DNA from: Bacillota bacterium
GTDB lineage: Bacteria; Bacillota; Clostridia; UBA1381
Reading direction: 5' to 3'
NCBI GenBank assembly: GCA_021205715.1
Contig: JAJPXA010000069.1
Location: 1-6,636, forward strand
DNA: 6,636 nt
Shown here in pieces: positions 1 through 5,515 of this stretch; the first letter of the stretch is position 1, and every line of letters starts with the position of its first letter. A program made the translations under genes and the position numbers. The notes below the pieces were generated by a model. It was not told the DNA's origin. It saw nothing but the letters and a program-made list of their open reading frames with translations, and did no database searches.

Positions 1-7
1 GTGTTTT

Positions 8-277
8 TTATTTGTTCCTGAACTCCTTAGGTGTGATATTGTATTCCTTTTTGAACAGCCTGTTAAAATGCTCGACGTTCGGGTAACCCACCTGCTCGGC
101 GATTGTTTCCACGGACATATTTCCATATTTTAACATCGTCTTTGCCTTTTTCATCCGCGCGTTTTTCACAAGCTCTTGAAATGTTTTTCCAATATTTTCC
201 TTTATATATTTCGACAAATACGGCGGCGAAAGGTAAAATTCCTTTGATAAGTCCTCAAGCGTATGCCTTCTATTTTT
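8..277 (-). pseudogene. AraC-family regulator, C-terminal HTH domain remnant
   Basis: About 89 codons encode a nearly complete AraC/XylS-type double helix-turn-helix domain. The first helix-turn-helix region begins HTLEDLSKEFYLSPPYLSKY. The second carries the family signature: ETIAEQVGYPNVEHFNRLFK followed by TPKEFR. It ends at a natural TAA (10-8), as such proteins do. What is missing is everything before this domain: no sensor, cupin or receiver region, and no ATG, GTG or TTG in this frame between the domain and the leuA coding region upstream. The frame stays open to about 472, but those residues are only leuA read out of frame. The fragment overlaps the end of the leuA reading frame by about 75 bp. 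I read it as the 3' end of a regulator gene decapitated by a deletion, rearrangement or assembly join. Family assignment is firm. The pseudogene status is inferred. Confidence 0.8.
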
Positions 278-1938
278 AGAATCACCGGCAGCTTGTTCAC
301 CGCCGACACAAGCGCGTTCACCGACGCCTTTATTATGTCCTCGTCCGTGCCGACGCCCCAGTACATATCCTCGTTGTACGTGATGCCTACATACGCCACC
401 GCCTTTGACGATGACCCGCGCGTGAGCGAATGCTCCTCGTACTCCGAAAGCTCGTATGATATGCCGAAGCACTGCTTTATCGCGTTGCTTACCGCGTCGA
501 GTCTGCCGTTGCCGTTATGCTCCACCACCCGCTGCTCGCCGTTATAGCCTATCGTCACGTTCGCGGTTATCCCGTTCTCCTGCTTGAAATGGCACTCGCT
601 TATCTCGAACATTTTCGGGTTGTTTATGTAGTTGTCGACGAAAACTTGGTACACAACCTCCGGCTTCAGCTCCTTATGCTTCCTGTCCGATATGCGCTTG
701 ACCATATATCCGACATTCGCCTTCATCTTGTTCGGGAGCGAAAAGCCGTAATTTTGCTTCAAAATATACGCCACGCCGCCCTTGCCGGACTGACTGTTTA
801 TGCGTATAACGTCCGACTCGTACTCTCTGCCGATGTCCGTCGGGTCGATCGGAAGATACGGCACCGTCCATTTTCCGTTGCTTTTGCCGTCCTCCCACCA
901 CGCGATACCCTTCGCGATAGCGTCCTGATGCGAGCCTGAAAAGGCGGTGAACACCAAATCGCCCGCGTAAGGCGCGCGCTCGAACACGCGCATATTCGTA
1001 ACGCGCTCGTACAAGGCGCGTATTTCGCGTATATTCGAAAAATCGAGCTTCGGGTCGACGCCGTGCGTGTACATATTCATCGCGAGCGTCACGATATCGA
1101 CGTTGCCGGTTCGCTCTCCGTTGCCGAACAGCGTGCCCTCTACCCTATCCGCGCCGGCAAGCACCGCAAGCTCCGCGTCCGCGACTCCGCATCCGCGGTC
1201 GTTATGCGGATGCACGCTTATCGTTACCGCGTTTCTGTATTTCAAATTCTTGTGCATATACTCGACCTGCGTCGCGAAAACGTGCGGCATAGCAATCTGC
1301 ACGGTCGTGGGGATGTTGATTATCGCCTTATTGTCCTCGGTCGGCTGCCATACGTCAAGCACCGCGTTGCACACCTCGAGCGCGTATTCGACCTCCGTTC
1401 CCGGGAAGCTCTCGGGGCTGTACTCAAACGAGAAATTGCCCTCGGTTTCATCTGCGAGGCGCTTCAGGAGCTTCGCGCCGTCAACGGCTATTTGCTTAAC
1501 CTCCTCCTTGGATTTCCCGAACACCTGCTCGCGCTGCGCGACGGAGGTGGAGTTATACAAATGGATAACCGCGTGCGGCGCGCCCTTTACCGCCTCAAAC
1601 GTGCGCTTTATAATATGCTCCCGCGCCTGCGTCAAAACCTGCACCGTAACGTCGTCGGGTATCATATCGCGCTCGATAAGCGCGCGCATAAACTCATACT
1701 CAGTGTCCGACGCCGCCGGAAAACCGACCTCTATCTCCTTAAAGCCGATGTCCGTGAGGAGCTTAAAAAACTCAATCTTTTCCTCCAAACCCATCGGCTC
1801 GATAAGCGCCTGATTGCCGTCGCGCAAATCCACGCTGCACCATATCGGCGGCGCGTCGATATAGTCCTTTTTCACCCAATCGTAAGTCGGATTTTTCGGC
1901 ATAAAATACTGTCTTTCATATTTTTCGATGTTTTTCAT
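202..1938 (-). CDS. leuA: 2-isopropylmalate synthase (LeuA, long form), aberrant C-terminal tail
   Basis: This enzyme condenses acetyl-CoA with 2-oxoisovalerate, the first committed step of leucine synthesis in the cytosol. As read it is 578 aa. Residues 37-45 hold DLRDGNQAL, the HMGL/DRE-TIM metallolyase start motif. HPHND at 243-247 and GNGERTGNVD at 272-281 are the second family motif and supply metal-ligand histidines. The region from about 425 on is the LeuA dimer/regulatory domain, which in this family binds leucine for feedback inhibition. The start is ATG 1938-1936, because GGAGG (1951-1947) sits 8 nt upstream. The in-frame TTG at 1953 and ATG at 1944 lie before or too close to that ribosome-binding site. 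LeuA-like sequence runs to about residue 553 (NKLPVI), roughly full family length. The last 25 residues (LKIEGIRLRTYQRNFTFRRR and five more) are the araC remnant read in another frame, so the native stop has been lost. Expression is controlled by the T-box leader upstream. The enzyme is probably functional, since only a few terminal codons are replaced. Confidence 0.95.
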   Translation of the reverse strand: MKNIEKYERQYFMPKNPTYDWVKKDYIDAPPIWCSVDLRDGNQALIEPMGLEEKIEFFKLLTDIGFKEIEVGFPAASDTEYEFMRALIERDMIPDDVTVQVLTQAREHIIKRTFEAVKGAPHAVIHLYNSTSVAQREQVFGKSKEEVKQIAVDGAKLLKRLADETEGNFSFEYSPESFPGTEVEYALEVCNAVLDVWQPTEDNKAIINIPTTVQIAMPHVFATQVEYMHKNLKYRNAVTISVHPHNDRGCGVADAELAVLAGADRVEGTLFGNGERTGNVDIVTLAMNMYTHGVDPKLDFSNIREIRALYERVTNMRVFERAPYAGDLVFTAFSGSHQDAIAKGIAWWEDGKSNGKWTVPYLPIDPTDIGREYESDVIRINSQSGKGGVAYILKQNYGFSLPNKMKANVGYMVKRISDRKHKELKPEVVYQVFVDNYINNPKMFEISECHFKQENGITANVTIGYNGEQRVVEHNGNGRLDAVSNAIKQCFGISYELSEYEEHSLTRGSSSKAVAYVGITYNEDMYWGVGTDEDIIKASVNALVSAVNKLPVILKIEGIRLRTYQRNFTFRRRICRNI

Positions 1939-1946
1939 AGTCATAT

Positions 1947-1951
1947 CCTCC
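1947..1951 (-). promoter_or_regulatory. leuA ribosome-binding site
   Basis: GGAGG on the minus strand lies 8 nt before ATG 1938-1936. It fixes the leuA start there and rules out the upstream in-frame TTG (1953) and ATG (1944), which overlap it or follow it by only 2 nt. Confidence 0.85.
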
Positions 1952-1960
1952 AATCGCGCT

Positions 1961-1987
1961 GTTTAGTGTCCCCGTTTTACTGTCCCC
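1961..1987 (-). repeat. Tandem imperfect repeat of GGGGACA units in leuA leader
   Basis: Two adjacent near-identical units lie between the T-box terminator and the leuA ribosome-binding site. GGGGACAGTAAAAC (1987-1974) is followed at once by GGGGACACTAAAC (1973-1961). They are not part of the T-box fold. The GGGGACA/TGTCCCC core reminds me of short sequences seen next to IS200-like or REP-associated tyrosine transposases, but no transposase is present and I cannot confirm the link. Confidence 0.55.
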
Positions 1988-2001
1988 CGCCTTTTGAGGA
2001 C

Positions 2002-2040
2002 AAAAAATCTCTATACGCCGATTCCCTCGGCATATAGAGA
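2002..2040 (-). terminator. Intrinsic terminator of the leuA T-box leader
   Basis: A 14-bp stem (2040-2027 pairing with 2021-2008, with one G-U pair) closes a GGGAA loop and is followed by six U residues (2007-2002). This is a strong Rho-independent terminator lying before the leuA start. Its 5' arm (CUCUAU, 2039-2034) can instead pair with AUAGAG (2066-2061) of the T-box antiterminator, so the two structures exclude each other. Confidence 0.95.
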
Positions 2041-2314
2041 CACAAATTTGTGCGGTACCACTCTATTTCGCGGCATTTTCGCCGCGCACCTCATCGGACA
2101 CTTATATGTCCTGCCGTATTTTACGGTTGGCTTCCGTCCGCGCCTACACAGCTTTCGCGCGTCCGTTAAAACGGAGGACAGCGAGCCTTCGGGCGGCGGC
2201 TCCGAGGCGAGTTCGTAAGTAATCTTCGATTTGCTCGCAGCAACCGCAAATTCTCTCGTTTCCGATACGCTTACTACTACTCCTCTTCATCGCGTTTCAA
2301 TATTCATCTTTACA
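2002..2314 (-). promoter_or_regulatory. T-box riboswitch, leucine-specific, controlling leuA
   Basis: The leader RNA binds tRNA-Leu and lets transcription enter leuA when that tRNA is uncharged. Stem I has helix GAGG (2285-2282)/CCUC (2207-2204), then the specifier loop with AGUA on the 5' side and GAACUCG on the 3' side, then helix GUAAG (2274-2270)/CUUAC (2219-2215). The specifier triplet is CUC (2211-2209), a leucine codon. Further hairpins follow: UCCGUU..AACGGA near 2175-2162, GGACA..UGUCC (2111-2096), and CGCGGC..GCCGCG (2086-2069). The conserved T-box AGAGUGGUACCGC (2064-2052) has UGGU to pair with the ACCA acceptor end, which fits the A discriminator base of tRNA-Leu. The antiterminator AUAGAG/CUCUAU competes with the terminator at 2040-2002. 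The 5' end is set from the upstream promoter and is approximate. Confidence 0.95.
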
Positions 2315-2320
2315 ATGACT

Positions 2321-2348
2321 ATTCTACCACATTGAGCGGTTTTGGCAA
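2321..2348 (-). promoter_or_regulatory. Probable sigma-70/sigma-A promoter of the leuA T-box transcript
   Basis: A -35 box TTGCCA (2348-2343) and a -10 box TAGAAT (2326-2321) are separated by 16 bp, preceded by A/T-rich sequence. This puts the transcription start at about 2314, just upstream of T-box stem I. The position agrees with the leader it should drive. The boxes are good but not perfect matches. Confidence 0.7.
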
Positions 2349-2406
2349 GTGTTAAATTTAATCTGTTTTCTTGATTTATTTTAACTTTATATAAATTTTT
2401 CGCCCG

Positions 2407-3330
2407 TTACTGCAAAAATCCGTTTATTATCCTGTCCTCCGCCTCTTTTTCGTTAAGTCCCAGGGTCATCAGCTTTATAAGCTGCTCGCCTGCGATTTTG
2501 CCTATCGCCGCCTCGTGAATAAGCGACGCGTCAAGGCAGTTGGCGGTGATTTTCGGCTCCGCCGAAACCGTGCCGTTGTCCATCAAAATCGCGTCGCACT
2601 CCGTGTGACCGCTGCATCGGCTGTTGCCCTCGATATTCGATATAAAAAGCTGCTTGGAATTATCGCGCGCGACGGAACGCGACACGATATGCGCCGAGCA
2701 GTCGGCACCGTTTAACTGCGCGTCGAAATCGGTCGTTGCCGACTGCGAGCCGTGCGTCAAAATCTTCTCGCTTACGATAAGCGTAGCGCGCGCGCCCAAG
2801 ACGCCCTTCGTAATTCTGTAGGTCGAGTCCACGCCCTTAATTTGAAGCGAATCCATTTCCATATATCCGTCATCGTCTATGTTTATTATCGTCTGCGGAT
2901 TCATTATGTTTTTGCCGTCCCCGTCGCCGATACCGTAATGCTTTTCGATGTATTTCACCCTCGCGCCCTTGCCGACGTAAAACGTGTGTATGCCGTTGTG
3001 CTGTGAATTTTTACTGCCGCCGTTATGGATACCGCAGCCCGCGACGATTACGACATCCGCGTTTTCGCCGATGTGAAAATCGTTGTACACAACATCCTCA
3101 AGTCCGCTCTGCGACAGGATTACGGGGATATGCACGCTCTCATTTTTCGTGTTCGGCTTTATATAAATTTCAATCCCCATATTGTCGCTTCGGGTCACGA
3201 TATCGATATTTTCCGTAACGCTTCGTCCTATGCTCTCGCCGTTCGAGCGCAGATTATACGCGCCCTGCGGCACCTCGTGCAGTCCCGCGATTTGCTCAAG
3301 CATATGCTTTTGTATATTATCAAGCTCCAT
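2407..3330 (-). CDS. SufB/SufD-like Fe-S cluster assembly scaffold (SmsB type)
   Basis: This 307-aa protein belongs to the SufB/SufD beta-helix family and should form a complex with the ATPase encoded just upstream, as a scaffold for iron-sulfur cluster assembly in the cytosol. The middle part has CGIHNGG (99-105) and GIHTFYVGKGARVKYIEKHY (113-132), typical of the short clostridial and archaeal members. The C-terminal part has HTECDAI (242-248), then a Cys at 265, HEAAIGKIAGEQL (272-284) and LNEKEAEDRIINGF (292-305), matching the HEA..IG.I..EQL and GL.E.EA..II.GF pattern of SufB. It is much shorter than classical SufB (about 470-490 aa) because it lacks most of the N-terminal domain. The ATG at 3330 has GGAGG 5 nt upstream, and the gap to the ATPase stop is 11 bp, so they are co-expressed. 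I see no terminator after it. Databases often call such proteins SufD family. The exact biochemical role is inferred. Confidence 0.88.
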   Translation of the reverse strand: MELDNIQKHMLEQIAGLHEVPQGAYNLRSNGESIGRSVTENIDIVTRSDNMGIEIYIKPNTKNESVHIPVILSQSGLEDVVYNDFHIGENADVVIVAGCGIHNGGSKNSQHNGIHTFYVGKGARVKYIEKHYGIGDGDGKNIMNPQTIINIDDDGYMEMDSLQIKGVDSTYRITKGVLGARATLIVSEKILTHGSQSATTDFDAQLNGADCSAHIVSRSVARDNSKQLFISNIEGNSRCSGHTECDAILMDNGTVSAEPKITANCLDASLIHEAAIGKIAGEQLIKLMTLGLNEKEAEDRIINGFLQ

Positions 3331-3341
3331 AATAACCTCCG

Positions 3342-4049
3342 TTAAGTCTTATTTGTAAGCGCCGGACACGCCGCAGGGCGCAACAGTCCGGGTAAAATTT
3401 CATCCTTTGTTCCGTCGTCTTTAACCTGTCCCTCGGAAAGGACTATGATTCTGTCGGCAATGTTCAAAATCCGCTCCTGATGCGAAATTATGATGATTGA
3501 ACCGTTAATCTCGCGGCTTATTTTTTCAAACACCGCTATCAGATTGTTAAAGCTCCACAAATCAATACCCGCCTCCGGCTCGTCGAATATCGAAAGCTCC
3601 GTGCCGCGCGCCAGAATTGTGGCTATCTCTATACGCTTCAGCTCGCCGCCGGAAAGGCTCGCGTTTATCTCGCGGTTTACATAATCGCGTGCGCAAAGCC
3701 CGACCTCCGAAAGGTAGTCGCATACCTCGCCGACGCTGAGGCTTTTGCCGCTCGCGACGGACACCAAATCCTTTACGGTTATGCCCTTAAACCGCACCGG
3801 CTGTTGGAAAGCGTAGCTAATCCCCAACCGCGCGCGGTCGGTTATGCTCATATCGGTAATGTCCCGACCGTCGAAGAAAATTTTGCCGTCCGTCGGCGTG
3901 TATATGCCCGAAATAAGCTTCGCAAGCGTCGATTTTCCGCCGCCGTTGGGACCCGTGAACGCGACGAATTTCTCATCGATTTTTAAGTTGATATTGTTTA
4001 TAATATCCCTCCCGCCCGCGCGGTAGGTTATATTTTTAAGTTCTAACAT
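3342..4049 (-). CDS. SufC-like ABC ATPase of minimal Fe-S assembly system (SmsC type)
   Basis: This 235-aa soluble ABC ATPase has no membrane segments and probably powers the neighbouring SufB-like scaffold. Motifs: Walker A GPNGGGKST (33-41), Q-loop FQQP (81-84), ABC signature LSGGELKR (132-139), Walker B LSIFDEPEAGIDLWSF (152-167), and H-loop ISHQE (188-192). The DEPEAGIDLWSF stretch separates this group from transporter ATPases and from classical SufC, which has a different sequence after its Walker B. The start is ATG 4049, with AGGA 7 nt before it. The frame stays open for 30 more codons upstream to 4139, but that stretch enters the inverted-repeat element and has no ribosome-binding site or homologous residues. 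The last ~15 residues (PGLLRPAACPALTNKT) look unconserved. The SufB-like gene follows after 11 bp. No SufS, SufU, SufE or SufD genes are beside it, which fits the two-gene SMS/SufBC arrangement. Confidence 0.88.
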   Translation of the reverse strand: MLELKNITYRAGGRDIINNINLKIDEKFVAFTGPNGGGKSTLAKLISGIYTPTDGKIFFDGRDITDMSITDRARLGISYAFQQPVRFKGITVKDLVSVASGKSLSVGEVCDYLSEVGLCARDYVNREINASLSGGELKRIEIATILARGTELSIFDEPEAGIDLWSFNNLIAVFEKISREINGSIIIISHQERILNIADRIIVLSEGQVKDDGTKDEILPGLLRPAACPALTNKT

Positions 4050-4085
4050 AGTATCATCCTTTTGTATTATATTTGTATTAGCGGT

Positions 4086-4099
4086 TAAATTTGGGTTTA
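4086..4099. repeat. Left terminal inverted repeat
   Basis: TAAATTTGGGTTTA, the exact reverse complement of 4540-4553. Confidence 0.75.
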
Positions 4100-4113
4100 G
4101 ATGAGTAATATAT

Positions 4114-4182
4114 GCGAGGCTCTGCCTCGCGCTCCGCAAGGGGCAGCGCCCCTTGACCTGCGTGCGAAACTATCGTTTCGCA
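4114..4182. repeat. Cluster of three short perfect hairpins
   Basis: Three back-to-back GC-rich or mixed hairpins lie here: GCGAGGC-TCT-GCCTCGC (4114-4130), CAAGGGGC-AGC-GCCCCTTG (4137-4155), and TGCGAAAC-TATC-GTTTCGCA (4163-4182). The spacing is only 6-7 bp. None has a U-run, so they are not ordinary terminators. They look like palindromic intergenic repeat units. Confidence 0.8.
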
Positions 4183-4227
4183 TTTGGAGAACATTAACAC
4201 AACCCCACTTGCGCAAGCTAAAGGAGA

Positions 4228-4259
4228 GAATGTATAAAAACAGATGTTTTTATACATTC
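4228..4259. repeat. Perfect 14-bp-stem hairpin, A/T-rich
   Basis: A 14-bp perfect stem (4228-4241 with 4246-4259) encloses the loop AGAT. It is the longest perfect hairpin in the window besides the T-box terminator. No U-run follows on either strand, so a terminator role is unlikely. A 10-bp palindrome, CTTGCGCAAG (4208-4217), lies just to its left. Confidence 0.85.
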
Positions 4260-4418
4260 CGACTGCCGCGTCGGGTACGGTTGTTTGAGGTTTTGAAAAA
4301 CGCTGTTGTCTATAAGGTACGTTTATCTTTTCGTCAGTATTTCCAAACCCCTGAGGTTTTTCATTTGCAAGAGCCTATTACCAAGAACACCAACATACAT
4401 CTTACAACAAGCGGGTTT

Positions 4419-4440
4419 CCAAAGGGTGGCAACCCTTTGG
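4419..4440. repeat. Perfect 9-bp-stem hairpin
   Basis: CCAAAGGGT (4419-4427) pairs with ACCCTTTGG (4432-4440) around the loop GGCA. It belongs to the same inverted-repeat element. Confidence 0.8.
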
Positions 4441-4448
4441 TGCTTTTG

Positions 4449-4495
4449 CTTCTTTTCAGAAAAAGAAGTCCTTTAAATCTTTTTCAAGAAAAAGA
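4449..4495. repeat. Two A/T-rich hairpins in tandem
   Basis: CTTCTTTT-CAGA-AAAAGAAG (4449-4468) is followed by TCTTTTT-CAAG-AAAAAGA (4478-4495). The two are similar in sequence, so cross-pairing is also possible. Both lie inside the candidate element. Confidence 0.7.
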
Positions 4496-4539
4496 ATGTT
4501 ATGTGGATGCACGATGTTTCTTAATGCTAATTAGTCCGA

Positions 4540-4553
4540 TAAACCCAAATTTA
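4540..4553. repeat. Right terminal inverted repeat
   Basis: TAAACCCAAATTTA, the exact reverse complement of 4086-4099. It lies 20 bp past the permease stop codon. Confidence 0.75.
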
Positions 4554-4573
4554 CCTCATAACCACAGCACCCG

Positions 4574-5491
4574 CTACGCGCAGAAATACTGCGCCGCGCC
4601 TACTATTACCGGCATCGTCACAATCGACAGCAGTGTGCTTATCGACGTCATTGACGCAGCGAGCGGCGTGTCGGCGTTATACTTATTCGAAAACATCGTT
4701 ACCGCCGCGGCAATCGGCGCGGACGCCGCTACCGCGCATACCACCGTCGGCTCGCTGCGAAATCCCAAAGCAATCATAGCAAAAACGAGAATAAGCGGTG
4801 AAACTATATGCCGCACAGCAAGCGTCAGCCACACATTCGCGCCTTTTACATTGAGCTTTGCCGACGCCAGATGAAATCCGACTATCACCATCGCCACCGG
4901 CGTGTTCAGCGCCGCAAGGCTTGATATCGGCGACGATATAACATTGGGAAGCGGCACGGACGCGAAAAATATCACAAGTCCTATAACCGTTCCGATTATG
5001 CCCGGGTTTAAAATTGCTTTCTTTATCGAAATTCCGCCGCCCTTCATCGTCTGCTCGCCGTATGTCCAAAGCACAATATTGAACACCGCCACAAACGCCG
5101 CGCCGTAAAACACGCCGTCGCTGCCGAAAATAGCCTCCTGAAGCGGAAACGACATATACCCGCAGTTTGAGAATATGACCGACATACGCAAAACCTTTTC
5201 CCGAGCCTCGGATTTATCGTGAATAAAAATTCGCGATATAAGAATATTTATCAAATGTATGCCTATCGCCGCGACAAACACGACGCACAAGCCCTTTAGC
5301 ATATCCATATCCAATTTTCGGTTAAATGAGTTGATTATAACCGCGGGCGTCACGATATAGAGCATAAAATCCGTAAGACGCTTGATTGAGCTTTTATTGA
5401 AAATTTTGAACCTTGCCGTGCAAAATCCCACGCCTATAAGTATAAATAAAATCAAAACCTGCTCCGCAACGGTTAATATATTTGATATCAT
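4574..5491 (-). CDS. AEC (auxin efflux carrier) family permease
   Basis: This 305-aa integral membrane protein belongs to the AEC/Mem_trans family, whose bacterial members export or exchange small organic acids such as malate or malonate; the substrate here is unknown. About ten hydrophobic segments fit the 5+5 helix arrangement: near residues 8-25, 40-56, 66-90, 100-118, 126-144, 161-178, 190-212, 220-245, 250-268 and 280-303. Family-like stretches include MSVIFSNCGYMSFPL (103-117), NPGIIGTVIGLVIFF (163-177) and the segment around AALNTPVAMVIVG. The start ATG at 5491 has GAGGG 8 nt upstream. It begins 24 bp after the stop of the upstream beta-propeller gene, suggesting one transcript. The stop is TAG (4576-4574). 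The next 500 bp hold the candidate mobile element, with no obvious terminator first. Length is typical for the family. Confidence 0.9.
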   Translation of the reverse strand: MISNILTVAEQVLILFILIGVGFCTARFKIFNKSSIKRLTDFMLYIVTPAVIINSFNRKLDMDMLKGLCVVFVAAIGIHLINILISRIFIHDKSEAREKVLRMSVIFSNCGYMSFPLQEAIFGSDGVFYGAAFVAVFNIVLWTYGEQTMKGGGISIKKAILNPGIIGTVIGLVIFFASVPLPNVISSPISSLAALNTPVAMVIVGFHLASAKLNVKGANVWLTLAVRHIVSPLILVFAMIALGFRSEPTVVCAVAASAPIAAAVTMFSNKYNADTPLAASMTSISTLLSIVTMPVIVGAAQYFCA

Positions 5492-5515
5492 GTCATCGTC
5501 CCTCTTTATGTTGAA

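Larger units (their letters stand above)
4086..4553. mobile_element. Candidate MITE-like element, hairpin-rich, with terminal inverted repeats
   Basis: This 468-bp stretch fills most of the 524-bp gap between the permease and the SufC-like gene. Both ends carry a perfect 14-bp inverted repeat, and weak matching (GAxTAAT) continues a little further in. The inside has no credible gene but at least seven perfect hairpins or palindromes of several unrelated sequences. The outermost bases are TA on both sides, so a TA target duplication is possible but cannot be told apart from the repeat itself; no longer duplication is visible. Chance of a 14-bp match in a region this size is low. Mobility is inferred. 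It could also be a cluster of separate intergenic palindromic repeats. On the sense strand of smsC it ends 36 bp before the start codon. Confidence 0.55.

Noticed and set aside
278..472. N-terminal extension of the AraC-like frame up to 472
   Set aside because: These residues are leuA read in the wrong frame (Gly/Arg/His-rich, no homology), so they are not part of the regulator.
1063..2037. Plus-strand open frame of 324 codons (and a second overlapping one of 248 codons)
   Set aside because: Lies antisense to leuA and its T-box leader. The product is rich in Arg, His, Leu and Val without any domain, as expected of the complement of a gene in this base composition.
2351..2385. Imperfect A/T inverted repeat (GTTAAAATAAATC / GATTAAATTTAAC) after the SufB-like gene
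   Set aside because: The stem is weak, has mismatches and no GC or U-run, so it is not a convincing terminator or operator.
4066..4071. TATAAT on the minus strand just upstream of the SufC-like gene as a -10 box
   Set aside because: No -35 box lies 16-18 bp upstream, and the implied start site would fall at the ribosome-binding site itself. Left unannotated.
4050..4139. 30-codon N-terminal extension of the SufC-like protein
   Set aside because: It runs into the inverted-repeat element and lacks a ribosome-binding site, while ATG 4049 has AGGA at the right distance and begins with a normal ABC-ATPase N-terminus.
4228..4259. The 14-bp-stem hairpin as an intrinsic terminator of the permease transcript
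   Set aside because: No U-run follows on the minus strand (GGAGAGA... region) or on the plus strand, and it lies over 300 bp past the permease stop.
4101..4874. Plus-strand open frame of 257 codons starting inside the inverted-repeat element
   Set aside because: It crosses from non-coding hairpin sequence into the antisense of the AEC permease gene, has no ribosome-binding site worth naming, and its product resembles no family.
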